From the NCBI RefSeq assembly GCF_030161095.1, contig NZ_BSPP01000001.1, forward strand, positions 45,501 through 109,500: 64,000 nucleotides of DNA, written 5' to 3'. The translations under genes were made by a program, and so were the position numbers. This document shows, in pieces, positions 52,258-61,692 of this stretch. The stretch is from Cypionkella aquatica (GTDB lineage: Bacteria; Pseudomonadota; Alphaproteobacteria; Rhodobacterales; Rhodobacteraceae). Each line of letters opens with the position of its first letter. The first letter of the stretch is position 1. The notes under the pieces are model-generated. The model had not been told where the DNA came from. It did not search any database and saw only the letters and a list, made by a program, of their open reading frames with translations.

Positions 52258-53191
52258 TCTGCAACCGCGCCTCACGCAGCCGCGCGAAATCGTCACCGGC
52301 GTGATAGCTGGATCGGGTCAAGGGCGTCGCCGACACCATCAGAAAGCCCTTGCCGAACGCGGTTTGCTCGTAACTTTTGAATTCATCTGGCGTAACGAAC
52401 CGATCCACCCGGTGATGTTTCGGCGTCGGTTGCAAATATTGGCCAATGGTCAGAAAATCGACATCCGCCGCGCGCATATCGTCCATCACCTGATGCACGC
52501 CTTGGCGGTCTTCACCCAAGCCGACCATGATGCCCGATTTGGTGAACAATGTCGGATCAAGTTCTTTCACCTTTTGCAGCAGCCGCAAACTGTGGAAATA
52601 CCGCGCGCCGGGGCGGACGGTTGGATAAAGACCCGGCACGGTTTCAAGGTTGTGGTTGAACACATCCGGCCGCGCCTCGACCACCTTTTCCAGTGCCGAG
52701 GGCGGGCATTTCAGGAAATCCGGCGTCAGAATCTCAATCGTGGTGCCGGGGGAACGATGCCGGATGGCGCGGATGGTCTGGGCGAAATGCTCGGCCCCGC
52801 CATCTTCCAGATCGTCCCGGTCAACCGAGGTGACAACCACATGGTTCAGCCCCAGTTCAGAGACCGCATGGGCGACCCGCCCCGGCTCGAACGCATCAAG
52901 ATTTTTCGGCTTGCCGGTGGCGATATTGCAGAACGAACAGCCACGGGTGCAAATCTCGCCCATGATCATCATGGTGGCGTGGCCCTGCGACCAACATTCG
53001 CCGACATTCGGGCAACCAGCCTCTTCGCAGACGGTCACCAGCTTTTTGTCACGCAGAATATCGCGGGTTTTCTTGTAACCTTCCGAGGTTGGCGCACGCA
53101 CCCTGATCCAATCGGGCTTTTTCGGCTGCGCATTGTCAGGCTTATGCGCCTTTTCAGGGTGGCGTTGGTCGGGCAGCTTGAGATCGCGCAA
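52241..53191 (-). CDS. lipA: lipoyl synthase
   Basis: A 316-residue radical-SAM enzyme that inserts two sulfurs into protein-bound octanoyl groups. It holds two Fe-S clusters: [14 protein letters not shown] for the auxiliary one and [10 protein letters not shown] for the radical-SAM one. The sulfur source is the auxiliary cluster, so it depends on the Fe-S machinery encoded elsewhere in the window. The start is a TTG at 53191 with AGGGGG about eight bases upstream. lipB is not nearby. Confidence 0.96.
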   Translation of the reverse strand: MRDLKLPDQRHPEKAHKPDNAQPKKPDWIRVRAPTSEGYKKTRDILRDKKLVTVCEEAGCPNVGECWSQGHATMMIMGEICTRGCSFCNIATGKPKNLDAFEPGRVAHAVSELGLNHVVVTSVDRDDLEDGGAEHFAQTIRAIRHRSPGTTIEILTPDFLKCPPSALEKVVEARPDVFNHNLETVPGLYPTVRPGARYFHSLRLLQKVKELDPTLFTKSGIMVGLGEDRQGVHQVMDDMRAADVDFLTIGQYLQPTPKHHRVDRFVTPDEFKSYEQTAFGKGFLMVSATPLTRSSYHAGDDFARLREARLQKLGRA

Positions 53192-53287
53192 CGGTTTTTC
53201 CCCCTATATCGGTCGTCCTCTTCAAATAGTCTGCCCGACAGGGCTTGGCAACGGCGTTCACTGCGGCGTTCACCGCGCAGCCCTATG

Positions 53288-53305
53288 CAAGTGTAACAAG
53301 TGTAA
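53288..53305 (+). repeat. short tandem repeat before aqpZ
   Basis: CAAGTGTAA is repeated twice in direct succession, ending 10 bases before the aqpZ ATG. The second copy runs into AAGGGGA, the aqpZ ribosome binding site. It may be chance or a small regulatory repeat. Confidence 0.35.
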
Positions 53306-53315
53306 GGGGACAAGA

Positions 53316-53990
53316 ATGGGCAACAAATTGATAGCAGAGACCTTTGGCACCGCCATTCTGGTGCTGTTCGGCTGCGGCGCTGCGGTGATTGGCGGCGCTG
53401 AGATTGGATTTACCGGGATTTCACTGGCCTTCGGTCTGGCAATTGTGGCGGCGGCTTACGGCATTGGGGCGATTTCCGGCGCGCATCTGAACCCGGCGGT
53501 CAGCCTTGGTATGGTGGCGGCGGGCCGGATGTCCGTGGCAGAGTTTGCAGGGTATGCGGTGGCGCAGGTGATTGGAGCGACCCTTGGCGCTGGGATTTTG
53601 TATCTGGTGGCCTCGGGCACGGCAGCTTGGACCGGCGGTTTGGGCACCAATGGCTATGGCGCGGGCTATCTGGGCGAATACTCGGCCACCGCAGCCTTGG
53701 TGTTTGAATTTGTGATGACCTTTATCTTCGTCACAGTGATTTTGGGCGCTACAGGAGCAGGCGCAAGTGCGGGGTTTGCCGGGCTTGCGATTGGTCTGAC
53801 GCTGACCGCGATCCATCTGGTTGGCATCAATGTGACCGGGGTTTCGGTAAACCCGGCGCGCTCGATTGGCCCGGCTTTGTTCGTCGGTGGCACCGCTTTG
53901 GCGCAGCTGTGGCTCTTCATTGCGGCACCGCTGGCCGGAGGCGCTGTGGCGGGGCTGGTCTATAAAATCGGCCTGACCCGCGCCGACTGA
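53316..53990 (+). CDS. aqpZ: aquaporin Z (water channel)
   Basis: A 224-residue MIP-family channel with six membrane helices and two half-helices carrying HLNPAVS and SVNPARS. The selectivity-filter residues that can be read (His in TAIHLVGIN, Thr in NVTGVS, Arg in NPARS) are those of water-specific AqpZ, not of glycerol facilitators. AAGGGGA lies before the ATG. It is a single gene divergent from lipA. Confidence 0.94.
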   Translation: MGNKLIAETFGTAILVLFGCGAAVIGGAEIGFTGISLAFGLAIVAAAYGIGAISGAHLNPAVSLGMVAAGRMSVAEFAGYAVAQVIGATLGAGILYLVASGTAAWTGGLGTNGYGAGYLGEYSATAALVFEFVMTFIFVTVILGATGAGASAGFAGLAIGLTLTAIHLVGINVTGVSVNPARSIGPALFVGGTALAQLWLFIAAPLAGGAVAGLVYKIGLTRAD

Positions 53991-54040
53991 TCGCGCAATC
54001 CTCGCTGATCCGGGCGGCTGTGGCTGCCGCCCGGATCGGT

Positions 54041-55222
54041 TCAACCGATCAGCGGGCCCAATTTGCCATAGGTTTCGTCAAAATGCCGCCGCAAGCGCTG
54101 CAACGCGATGCGCAGCACCACCTTGCCAGAGCGCGCGGCCCAACCCAGACGCTGCTCGGCGGTCTCGATGCCTTCCAGAAAGCAGCAGACCCGCAGCGCC
54201 ACATCGCCCAAACCGGGGCCAAGATCGCGCAAGGCCGCCGCCACCCGGTCGCGCGCCGCCCGGGGCGCCTCGGCCATGCCAGGCTCGGCGCGCGGCGGGA
54301 TACGATCAGCGCCGGTCAGAAAACGCTCCCAATTCTGCGCCGCGCGGGGGCCCATCTGGGCCAGCTCAAAATCTTCGCGCAGACGTTCGGCTGCGACCAC
54401 CAACTCGGGTTCAAGATAAAGCTTGCCATCCTTGTCGCGCCTGCGCCCCAGCACCGCAACCGGGCTTTCGGCCAGATTGTAGCGGATGCGGCGGGGGCCC
54501 GCCTCGTCGCTTGGAAGGCGCGCATCCCAACCGCGCGGCGTGCCTCCGAAGGCAGCTTGCGCTTCGGCGAAGCCGCCGCCGCGATCCTCGTCCGCAACCA
54601 TCCGCTTCAACGCCGCGCGGCCAAGCGTGCTGATCTCGTATGTCGCCACCCGCCCCGGCTTGCGACAGCTGATCCAGTCTTTCAGCGCAAAGGCTTGCGC
54701 GATCACCCGTTCAACCACCGCCGTCCGCGCGGAATGGCCATCGGGAAACTCGCGCATCACCACGGCTTTCTCCATATCCGGCGCAAAGGCCAAGACAGCG
54801 CCCGGTTCCACCAGACGGCGCAGGATACGTTTGCCCTCAGAAAGGATTGTCGCTTCATCGGCAACGATCATATGCGGGCGCAAAGGGGCTGTCATGGCGT
54901 CATCATCCTTGTTGATTAGGGGCAGGCCAGAGTCCAGACCGTGGCTGAGCGCACAAAGCGCCTCGTCCAGCAACGGATCATCACGCCGGGTCTCATAGCG
55001 GCGCACCGCCCGCATCACCGTCGAGGCATGCCGGCCCTCTCTTCGTGCAAGTGACCGATAAGATTGACCATCTTCGGTATGATCCAGATAGAGCCGCACC
55101 GCATCCGGCAGCCAGCCCGGCAGAGATTGAACGGTAGAGAGATTGCGTTGCATCATGTTTTGTCGCGCCGACGCGCCTTCCTGATCAAACCTCGCCGAAA
55201 CGTTAACAAGCGTGGAAGGCAT
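54041..55222 (-). CDS. DUF6456-like helix-turn-helix protein
   Basis: A 393-residue soluble protein. The N-terminal third contains a helix-turn-helix-like segment (YRSLARREGRHASTVMRAVRRYETRR, about residues 55-80), suggesting DNA binding. The C-terminal part (LGDVALRVCCFLEGIETAEQRLGWAARSGKVVLRIALQRLRRHF) matches what I know as the DUF6456 domain of alphaproteobacteria. The role is unknown. An alternative start is the ATG pair at residues 23-24. Neither start has a strong ribosome site. It is divergent from the DUF6477-like gene. Confidence 0.78.
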   Translation of the reverse strand: MPSTLVNVSARFDQEGASARQNMMQRNLSTVQSLPGWLPDAVRLYLDHTEDGQSYRSLARREGRHASTVMRAVRRYETRRDDPLLDEALCALSHGLDSGLPLINKDDDAMTAPLRPHMIVADEATILSEGKRILRRLVEPGAVLAFAPDMEKAVVMREFPDGHSARTAVVERVIAQAFALKDWISCRKPGRVATYEISTLGRAALKRMVADEDRGGGFAEAQAAFGGTPRGWDARLPSDEAGPRRIRYNLAESPVAVLGRRRDKDGKLYLEPELVVAAERLREDFELAQMGPRAAQNWERFLTGADRIPPRAEPGMAEAPRAARDRVAAALRDLGPGLGDVALRVCCFLEGIETAEQRLGWAARSGKVVLRIALQRLRRHFDETYGKLGPLIG

Positions 55223-55260
55223 TGATTACCCAATCGTTAATTTCTGACCTGACTCCGATA

Positions 55261-55283
55261 ATTGTTTACAAATCTTAAACAAT
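55261..55283. promoter_or_regulatory. inverted repeat ATTGTTTA-N7-TAAACAAT
   Basis: Perfect 8-bp arms at 55261-55268 and 55276-55283 in the AT-rich gap between two divergent genes. The spacing suits an operator for a dimeric helix-turn-helix protein. The neighbouring DUF6456-like protein is a candidate binder. Function inferred. Confidence 0.4.
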
Positions 55284-55375
55284 CTCGGAACTTCGCGCGC
55301 GCTGCAACTCGGCTTTGCGCAACGCACAGTTGTGCCGTGCTAAGCAAGCTCCACCACTTAATGGAGGCTTGTCCG

Positions 55376-55663
55376 ATGACCGATTTCCGCGCTTTGCTTG
55401 AAACCCTGCGCCGCCCGCGCCTGCTGATCCGTGCCGCCCGCTGTGGTGTGGTCGATTACCGCCGCGACCGTGATCTGAAACGGCTGGTTGACAGCATGCC
55501 AACGCCCGAACGCGCGGTGTCGCGGCTGTTGGTCGAAGAAGAACGGCTGGAGGATATTCGCCAAAGCGGCGCTGCCAGCTATTCGGTGGCGCGTCACATC
55601 GAGGTGCTGATCGCCCTGATGGCCGAGGTGCGACTGCTGCCGCGCAGCCCCAAGGCGGTGTAA
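55376..55663 (+). CDS. DUF6477-like small protein
   Basis: A 95-residue predicted helical, basic protein (TDFRALLETLRRPRLLIRAARCGVVDYRRDRDLKRL...YSVARHIEVLIALMAEVRLL). It resembles the short Rhodobacteraceae family I know as DUF6477; no function is established. The ATG at 55376 follows GGAGG with 8 bases between, so an ATG five codons earlier (55361), whose own sequence contributes to that site, is less likely. It stands alone. Confidence 0.75.
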   Translation: MTDFRALLETLRRPRLLIRAARCGVVDYRRDRDLKRLVDSMPTPERAVSRLLVEEERLEDIRQSGAASYSVARHIEVLIALMAEVRLLPRSPKAV

Positions 55664-55699
55664 CGCCAGCATCCGCCCACCCAGTGGCCCACAAAGCAA

Positions 55700-55725
55700 A
55701 AGGCCCGCAACGCTGCGGGCCCCTT
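55700..55725 (-). terminator. terminator of the MttB-like gene
   Basis: Read leftward, GGGCCCGCA and TGCGGGCC form a strong stem with a four-base loop, followed by TTTTGCTTT. It lies about 65 bases past the stop at 55788. In the rightward direction the T-run is poor, so the leftward gene is its main user. Confidence 0.75.
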
Positions 55726-55787
55726 ACCACTCATACCTAAGCACTCGTTAAACTGATCTTTTCTACTTGTGACTTGAACCCAGCAGA

Positions 55788-57338
55788 TTACATGAACGCA
55801 TCGGGCATCGAAGCCTTCTTGCGCGCCACATAATCGTCGATGCTCTCACGGATGCCTTCATCCAAAGCCGGGGCGACATAATCGCCCAGCATTTTCTTGA
55901 CGCGCTCTGCAGCCAGCGTCTGCGTGTCGCGCGCGCCTTCTTCGGCCCAAGTCTCGAACGGCTTGTAATCCAGCAGGTCCGAGCGCCAGAATGCGGTTTT
56001 GAAGTTGGCTTGCGTATGCTCGCAGCCCAGATAGTGACCGCCGGGGCCCACTTCACGGATCGCATCCATGGCCTGCCCATTGGTGTCCATCATCACGCCC
56101 TGCGCCAGATGGTGCAAAGTGCCAAGCTGATCGGCGTCCATGACGAATTTTTCAAACGACGACACAAGACCGCCTTCAAGCCAACCGCAGGCATGCAGCA
56201 TGAAGTTCACACCTGCCAACAGCCCCATGTTCAAGCTGTTCGCGGTTTCATAGGCCGCCTGCGCGTCGGGCAGTTTTGATCCGCAGAACGACCCCGCCGA
56301 GCGATAGGGCAGACCCAAACGCCGCACCAACTGTCCGGTGCCGTAAGTGATGTGTGCGGCTTCTGGCGTTCCAAAGGTCGGCGCACCCGAGTTCATGTCA
56401 ATCGAGGTCACAAACGCCCCCGCGATCACCGGCGAGCCCGGCCGCACCAGCTGCGAATACGACACGCCCGCCAAAATCTCGGCCAATACCTGCGTCAGCG
56501 TGCCTGCCACCGTCACCGGCGCCATAGCACCACCGACGATGAACGGCGATACGATGCTGGCTTGGTTGTTCGATGCGTAAACCTCCAAAGCGCCCATCAT
56601 GATGCCATCAAAGGTCATCGGCGAGTTGATGTTGATCAGGCTGGTCATCACCGTGTTCTGATCGACAAAATCCGCGCCAAACAACAGCTTGGACATTTCC
56701 ACCGAATCCGCCGCCCGGCTGGGCTCTGTCACCGACCCCATGTAGGGCTTGTCCGACAGCACCATATGCGCGCGCAACATATCAAGGTGGCGCTTGTTCA
56801 CCGGCACATCGGTTGGCTCGCAGACCGTGCCGCCGGAATGGTGCAGCCATTTCGACATATAGCCCAGCTTCACGAATTTCTGGAAATCGTCGATCGTGGC
56901 ATAGCGCCGCCCGCCTTCCAGATCGCGCACGAAGGGCGGGCCATAAACCGGGGCCAACACCAGATTGCGGCCACCGACCTCAACGCTGCGCTCGGGGTTA
57001 CGGGCGTATTGGGTAAATGTTTTGGGCGCGGTCGCGCACAACTTGCGCGCAAGGCCGCGCGGAATATGCACCCGCTCGCCCCGCACATCGGCGCCCGCTT
57101 CGCGCCAACGCACCAGCGCGGCTTCGTTTTCTACAAAATTGACGCCGATCTCTTCCAACACGGTTTCCGCGTTGTATTCGATGATCTGCAAGGCTTCTTC
57201 GTTCAGAATTTCAAAGTTCGGAATGTTGCGCTGGATGAATTTCGCGGTCTCAAAGCTGACCGCCGTGCGCTCTGCCCGCCGGGTTGCCCCGCCACCGCCC
57301 CGCGCCCGCCGTCCACCCGTTTCTGCAACATCGCTCAT
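55788..57338 (-). CDS. MttB-superfamily methyltransferase without pyrrolysine
   Basis: A 516-residue protein of the trimethylamine methyltransferase family. Archaeal MttB needs pyrrolysine at an in-frame UAG; this gene has no internal stop, so it belongs to the large non-Pyl group, some members of which demethylate glycine betaine or other quaternary amines onto a corrinoid protein. Family segments include LHHSGGTVCEPTDVPVN, AGVSYSQLVRPGSPVIAG and REVGPGGHYLGCEHTQANF. No corrinoid protein or methyltransferase partner is next to it. The ATG at 57338 has GGAG; another lies four codons upstream. Confidence 0.9.
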   Translation of the reverse strand: MSDVAETGGRRARGGGGATRRAERTAVSFETAKFIQRNIPNFEILNEEALQIIEYNAETVLEEIGVNFVENEAALVRWREAGADVRGERVHIPRGLARKLCATAPKTFTQYARNPERSVEVGGRNLVLAPVYGPPFVRDLEGGRRYATIDDFQKFVKLGYMSKWLHHSGGTVCEPTDVPVNKRHLDMLRAHMVLSDKPYMGSVTEPSRAADSVEMSKLLFGADFVDQNTVMTSLININSPMTFDGIMMGALEVYASNNQASIVSPFIVGGAMAPVTVAGTLTQVLAEILAGVSYSQLVRPGSPVIAGAFVTSIDMNSGAPTFGTPEAAHITYGTGQLVRRLGLPYRSAGSFCGSKLPDAQAAYETANSLNMGLLAGVNFMLHACGWLEGGLVSSFEKFVMDADQLGTLHHLAQGVMMDTNGQAMDAIREVGPGGHYLGCEHTQANFKTAFWRSDLLDYKPFETWAEEGARDTQTLAAERVKKMLGDYVAPALDEGIRESIDDYVARKKASMPDAFM

Positions 57339-57612
57339 CGCAATCTCCATCCTCAGCCGCCCGCGCGGCACTGTTTTGATACGCTTATGCCGTGAAGCCC
57401 ACTGCCCCCGCCCCCTGAATACGCCACATAACCGCCAAAACCGACATGCTTCCATCCCAGCAGCGACTTATGGTCATCCGCTTTGCAAAATTACCCCCAA
57501 GGCGATGAGGCCGCACACCGAGGCAGGCTGAACGGCCCCCAAAAATTCTGCGCAGAAGAATTTTCGCTGCATCCGATCTTGCGATTCCCGGCCCCAAAGG
57601 CTACCCGAGGCT

Positions 57613-59169
57613 ATGACACATCATGATCGCCTTCTCATCATCGACTTCGGCTCTCAGGTCACGCAACTGATTGCGCGCCGCCTGCGCGAGTTGAACGTTT
57701 ATTGCGAAATCCACCCCTACAACAAAGTGGATGATGCGTTCCTGCAAAGCTTCGCGCCAAAGGCAGTGATCCTGTCGGGCGGGCCGGATTCGGTGACGCG
57801 CGCAGGCTCCCCCCGCGCCCCCGAAGCGCTCTGGAGCCAGGGCGTGCCGGTGTTGGGCATCTGCTATGGCCAGCAGACCATGATGCAGCAACTTGGCGGT
57901 TTGGTCGAACACGGCCACGGCACCGCCGAATTTGGCCGCGCTTTCGTCACTCCAACCGCTGATCAACTGTCGATCCTAGATGGTTGGTTTGCCGATGGCC
58001 GCGAACAGGTCTGGATGAGCCACGGCGATCACGTCTCCAAAATCGCCCCCGGCTTCCAGGTCTACGGCACCTCGCCGAACGCCCCTTTCGCCGTCACCGC
58101 CGACCCAGCGCGCCACTTCTACGCCGTGCAGTTCCACCCCGAGGTGCATCACACCCCGAAGGGCGCGCAACTCTATGAGAATTTCGTGAAACTGGCAGGC
58201 TTTAGCGGCGATTGGACGATGGACGCCTACCGCGAACAAGCCATCGCCGCGATCCGGCAGCGCGTGGGCGACAAAAAGGTGATCTGCGCGCTTTCGGGCG
58301 GCGTGGACAGCTCTGTCACCGCCATCCTGATCCACGAAGCCATTGGTGACCAGCTGACTTGCGTGTTCGTCGATCACGGACTGCTGCGTCTGGGCGAGGC
58401 TGAACAGGTGGTCGCCATGTTCCGCGACAACTACAACCTCAACCTGATCCACGCCGACGAATCCGAACTGTTCTTGGGCAAGCTGCAAGGCGTCTCTGAC
58501 CCCGAAACCAAACGCAAGATCATCGGCGGCTTGTTCATCGACGTGTTCCAGAAATACGCCAATGGGATTGAGGGCGCAGAATTCCTCGCCCAAGGCACGC
58601 TTTATCCCGATGTGATCGAAAGCGTCAGCTTCTCCGGCGGCCCCTCTGTCACCATCAAATCGCACCACAATGTCGGCGGTTTGCCCGAAAAGATGGGCCT
58701 GAAACTGGTCGAACCCCTGCGCGAACTCTTCAAAGACGAAGTCCGCGCCTTGGGCCGCGAACTCGGCCTGCCCGCCAGCTTCATCGGCCGCCACCCCTTC
58801 CCCGGCCCCGGCCTTGCGATCCGCTGCCCCGGCGAAATCACCACCGAAAAGCTCGACATCCTGCGCCAAGCCGATGCGGTCTATATCGACCAGATCCGCA
58901 AGCACGGCCTGTATGACGAGATCTGGCAAGCCTTCGCCGCGATCCTGCCGATGAAAACCGTCGGCGTGATGGGCGACGGGCGCACCTATGACTACGCCTT
59001 GGCCCTGCGCGCCGTCACCTCGGTGGATGGCATGACCGCCGACACCTATCCCTTCACCCATGATTTCTTGGGCGAAACCATGACCCGCATCATCAACGAG
59101 GTCAAAGGCGTCAACCGGGTGTTTTACGACATCACCTCAAAGCCGCCCGGCACGATTGAACTCGAATGA
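57613..59169 (+). CDS. guaA: GMP synthase (glutamine-hydrolysing)
   Basis: A 518-residue enzyme making GMP from XMP, ATP and glutamine. The N-terminal class I amidotransferase domain has Cys in GICYGQQTM and His/Glu in [10 protein letters not shown]. The ATP-pyrophosphatase domain has [10 protein letters not shown]. The C-terminal dimerisation domain ends [18 protein letters not shown]. The ATG follows CCCGAGGCT. An AT-rich hairpin (AAAATTCT/AGAATTTT near 57540-57565) lies in its leader. Confidence 0.97.
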   Translation: MTHHDRLLIIDFGSQVTQLIARRLRELNVYCEIHPYNKVDDAFLQSFAPKAVILSGGPDSVTRAGSPRAPEALWSQGVPVLGICYGQQTMMQQLGGLVEHGHGTAEFGRAFVTPTADQLSILDGWFADGREQVWMSHGDHVSKIAPGFQVYGTSPNAPFAVTADPARHFYAVQFHPEVHHTPKGAQLYENFVKLAGFSGDWTMDAYREQAIAAIRQRVGDKKVICALSGGVDSSVTAILIHEAIGDQLTCVFVDHGLLRLGEAEQVVAMFRDNYNLNLIHADESELFLGKLQGVSDPETKRKIIGGLFIDVFQKYANGIEGAEFLAQGTLYPDVIESVSFSGGPSVTIKSHHNVGGLPEKMGLKLVEPLRELFKDEVRALGRELGLPASFIGRHPFPGPGLAIRCPGEITTEKLDILRQADAVYIDQIRKHGLYDEIWQAFAAILPMKTVGVMGDGRTYDYALALRAVTSVDGMTADTYPFTHDFLGETMTRIINEVKGVNRVFYDITSKPPGTIELE

Positions 59170-59180
59170 TCCGGCCCCAC

Positions 59181-59212
59181 CATGATTAGGTTGCGCCATG
59201 ATTAGGTTGCGC
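59181..59212 (+). repeat. 16-base tandem duplication over a start codon
   Basis: CATGATTAGGTTGCGC occurs twice in direct succession (59181-59196 and 59197-59212). The second copy contains the start of the monooxygenase gene. The first ATG is out of frame and ends after 7 codons at a TAG inside the second copy. It looks like a recent slippage duplication. Confidence 0.85.
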
Positions 59213-59476
59213 GGGCATCTGATCTGCGCAACCGCCGAAGAAGCCGCCGCAGTGCAGGCACATGTCGCCGAGCACACGCGGCTGTCGCGCGCCGAACCGG
59301 GCTGCCTGTCGTTTGAAATCACCCCGACCGACGATCCGCTGGTGTGGGAGGTGATGGAAACCTTCCGCACGCAGGAAGATTTCAACGCCCATCAAACCCG
59401 CACCCGCGCCAGCGCGTGGTTCGAGGCGACAAAACCGATCCTGCGCGATTTCCGCGTCGAAGCCATCGGCGACTGA
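59198..59476 (+). CDS. antibiotic biosynthesis monooxygenase (ABM) domain protein
   Basis: A 92-residue ferredoxin-like dimeric alpha-beta barrel protein of the ABM/YgiN type, which includes quinol monooxygenases. Marks: HLICATAEEAAAVQAHVAEHTRLSRAEPGCLSFEI, the WEVMETFRTQEDFNAHQ block and the closing FEATKPIL. It needs no cofactor in known relatives. The start lies in a 16-base tandem duplication and has no clear ribosome binding site. A 7-codon out-of-frame mini-ORF overlaps it, so reinitiation is possible. It follows guaA by 28 bases. Confidence 0.85.
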   Translation: MIRLRGHLICATAEEAAAVQAHVAEHTRLSRAEPGCLSFEITPTDDPLVWEVMETFRTQEDFNAHQTRTRASAWFEATKPILRDFRVEAIGD

Positions 59477-59499
59477 GTCCCCCCCAGCTGCAACTGCCT

Positions 59500-59565
59500 C
59501 GTTTCACCTGTTCATAAATATCCCGGGGGGAGCGTAAGCTGGGGGGCTGGCCCCCCTTCCGCGCC
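59500..59565 (-). repeat. intergenic GGATATTTA repeat, copy 2
   Basis: On the minus strand the palindrome GGGGGGCCAGCCCCCC is followed by CTCCCCCCGGGATATTTATGAACAGGTGAAA. It has the order and near-sequence of the block at 19840-19915. It lies between the convergent ABM gene and nitroreductase gene, again a gene-end position. Confidence 0.6.
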
Positions 59566-59652
59566 ATCACGCAGCACAACAGCCCCGATCCATCCCCCGG
59601 CAGCGCCGTCGCAAGGGGCTCGATGCCCCGCGCGACGGCACCTCTCTATCGC

Positions 59653-60252
59653 TCAGACAAAGCCACCATGCGCCACCGTTTTCGCCAAAGGCAGACGGTC
59701 ATTCGGGGCTTCGCGCGCTTGCAACGCCTCGGGCAGATTGTCGATATCGCCATGCTCACCCACGGCCACCACCGCATGCAGCATATAGCCTTCGGGCAGC
59801 TTCAGATTTTTCGCCAGGATACCCGCATCAAAGCCGCCCATCGCATGCGCCACCAAGCCTGCGTGATGCGCTTGCAAGGCGAAATAGCCCCAAGCCGTCC
59901 CGGCATCAAACTGCGCCCATGCATTGGGCGTCTCAACCCCGTCTTTTTCCACAGTCCCGCGCGAGGCCACCACAACCAAAGCCGCGGCTTTCTCAGCCCA
60001 AGTGCGGTTGAACGGCACCAAACCTTCGACAATCTTGCCAAAAGCCGCATCCCCGCGCAGACCATAGGCAAAACGCCACGGTTGATTGTTGCTGGCTGAA
60101 GGCGCCCAACGCGCGGCTTCAAACAGCGAAAGCAACTGGGCCTCTGTCAGCGTCTTTTCCGTAAACCCACGCGGCGAAAACCGCGAGGTGAATTGCGCAT
60201 GGATCGCATGGTCGGCCTTGCGGGTGTTCTTGATGGCGGTATGAGCGGTCAT
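59653..60252 (-). CDS. nitroreductase family protein
   Basis: A 199-residue FMN-dependent oxidoreductase of the nitroreductase fold. FMN contacts are in RFSPRGFTEKTLTEAQLLSLFEAARWAPSASNNQPWRF, and the closing catalytic/FMN region is AVVAVGEHGDIDNLPEAL. The substrate is unknown. The frame is open far upstream, but MTAHTAIKN at 60252 is the natural start, with only a weak ribosome site. It is divergent from the MFS gene at 60397. Confidence 0.88.
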   Translation of the reverse strand: MTAHTAIKNTRKADHAIHAQFTSRFSPRGFTEKTLTEAQLLSLFEAARWAPSASNNQPWRFAYGLRGDAAFGKIVEGLVPFNRTWAEKAAALVVVASRGTVEKDGVETPNAWAQFDAGTAWGYFALQAHHAGLVAHAMGGFDAGILAKNLKLPEGYMLHAVVAVGEHGDIDNLPEALQAREAPNDRLPLAKTVAHGGFV

Positions 60253-60396
60253 TTCAGGTCCAATTTCAGCTAATGTTACCCAAGACATAACGCCGCAGCC
60301 GCTTGTAGCAAGGGCGCGCAGTGCATAGCTGATGTGCCAATTTGCACGCAACTCTGCCTCTGGCAAAGCCCTGCTGATAGGTCTAAGCCTTGCGGC

Positions 60397-61692
60397 ATGA
60401 CTGCGATCTCTCAAAACTTTCTGTTGCGTCACCGCGATTTCGGCCTGTTCTGGGGCGGCATGGCCTTGGTCAGTATCGCCGCACAGATCGAGGCCGTCAC
60501 CATCGGCTGGCAAATCTACAGCCTTGGCCGCGCCACGATGTCGATTGAGCAAAGCGCGTTTCTGGTTGGCATGGTGGGTCTGTGCCAATTCCTGCCGCTG
60601 TTCGCGCTGACGCTTTGGGCCGGATCCCTCGCGGATCGCATTTCGCGCCGCAAGATCGTGATACTGGCACTTTTGGCGGAAACCATCGGGGTTTTGGGGC
60701 TGGTGGCGCTGGCCATCCATCCCGCGCCCGGCTTCACCGCGATTTTTGCCATCGCAGCCCTGTTCGGCGCATCGCGCGCCTTTCTGTCACCTGCGGCCAG
60801 CGCTTTGGTGCCGATGCTGGTGCCGAAAGCCGACATGCCGCAGGCGATCTCCTTGAAATCCCTCAGCTGGCAAGGTGCGGTGATCATCGGCCCGTGGTTG
60901 GGCGGTATGCTCTGTGCAATCTCTACCGCGGCCGCCTACAGCACCACCGCCGTGCTTTATGTGCTGGGCGTGCTGATCATTCTGCGGATGCGCGCCAACA
61001 CCACCCCCCTCCGGCAACCCGGTGGCCAGTGGGAGCAGATCAAAGAAGGCCTCGCCTATACCTATCACAACAAGATCGTGTTCGGCGCGATCTCGCTTGA
61101 TCTGTTCGCGGTGCTGCTCGGCGGCGCCACCGCTTTGCTGCCCGCTTTCGCCAGCGACATCCTGCATGTCGGGCCCGAGGGCTTTGGCATCCTGCGCTCT
61201 GGCCCGGCCATCGGCGCGGTGCTGGTCGCCTTGGCGCTGGCGCGTTGGCCTTTGAAGCGCCGCGCCGGCGTGCGGATGTTCTGGGCGGTGGGCGCGTTTG
61301 GCTTGGCGACGGTGGTGTTTGGGCTGTCAAAAAATATGTATCTGTCGGTTGCGGCGCTTGCGGTGCTGGGGGCGGCTGACATGATCTCGGTCTATGTCCG
61401 GCAAACCTTGGTGCAGATCGTCACCCCCGACCATATGCGCGGTCGGGTGTCTTCGGTGTCGGGCCTGTTCATCTCGGGCTCGAACGAGCTGGGCGAGTTT
61501 GAATCTGGCGTGGTGTCGCGTTTCCTTGGTCCGGTCGGGGCTGCGGTGTTCGGCGGCATTGGCACGATGATCGTCACCGGCACTTGGGCATGGATGTTCC
61601 CTGCCCTGCGCAAAGCCGACCGCCTTGATGGCACCGAGCCTGATGCCGAAACCCTGCACCCCCATGCCATGAGCAGTCAGATCAGCGGATGA
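60397..61692 (+). CDS. MFS transporter (EntS/MFS_3-like)
   Basis: A 431-residue protein with about 12 membrane helices and the opening FLLRHRDFGLFWGGMALVSIAAQIEAVTIGWQIYSL. MFS motif A appears as GSLADRISRRKIV. The layout fits the MFS_3 group, whose known members export enterobactin or drugs. No siderophore genes are nearby, so the substrate is open. The ATG at 60397 starts the membrane protein directly. Its stop overlaps the next gene (ATGA). Confidence 0.9.
   Translation: MTAISQNFLLRHRDFGLFWGGMALVSIAAQIEAVTIGWQIYSLGRATMSIEQSAFLVGMVGLCQFLPLFALTLWAGSLADRISRRKIVILALLAETIGVLGLVALAIHPAPGFTAIFAIAALFGASRAFLSPAASALVPMLVPKADMPQAISLKSLSWQGAVIIGPWLGGMLCAISTAAAYSTTAVLYVLGVLIILRMRANTTPLRQPGGQWEQIKEGLAYTYHNKIVFGAISLDLFAVLLGGATALLPAFASDILHVGPEGFGILRSGPAIGAVLVALALARWPLKRRAGVRMFWAVGAFGLATVVFGLSKNMYLSVAALAVLGAADMISVYVRQTLVQIVTPDHMRGRVSSVSGLFISGSNELGEFESGVVSRFLGPVGAAVFGGIGTMIVTGTWAWMFPALRKADRLDGTEPDAETLHPHAMSSQISG

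Noticed and set aside
55788..57338. Pyrrolysine-containing MttB
   Set aside because: The frame has no internal UAG and no pyl genes are visible.
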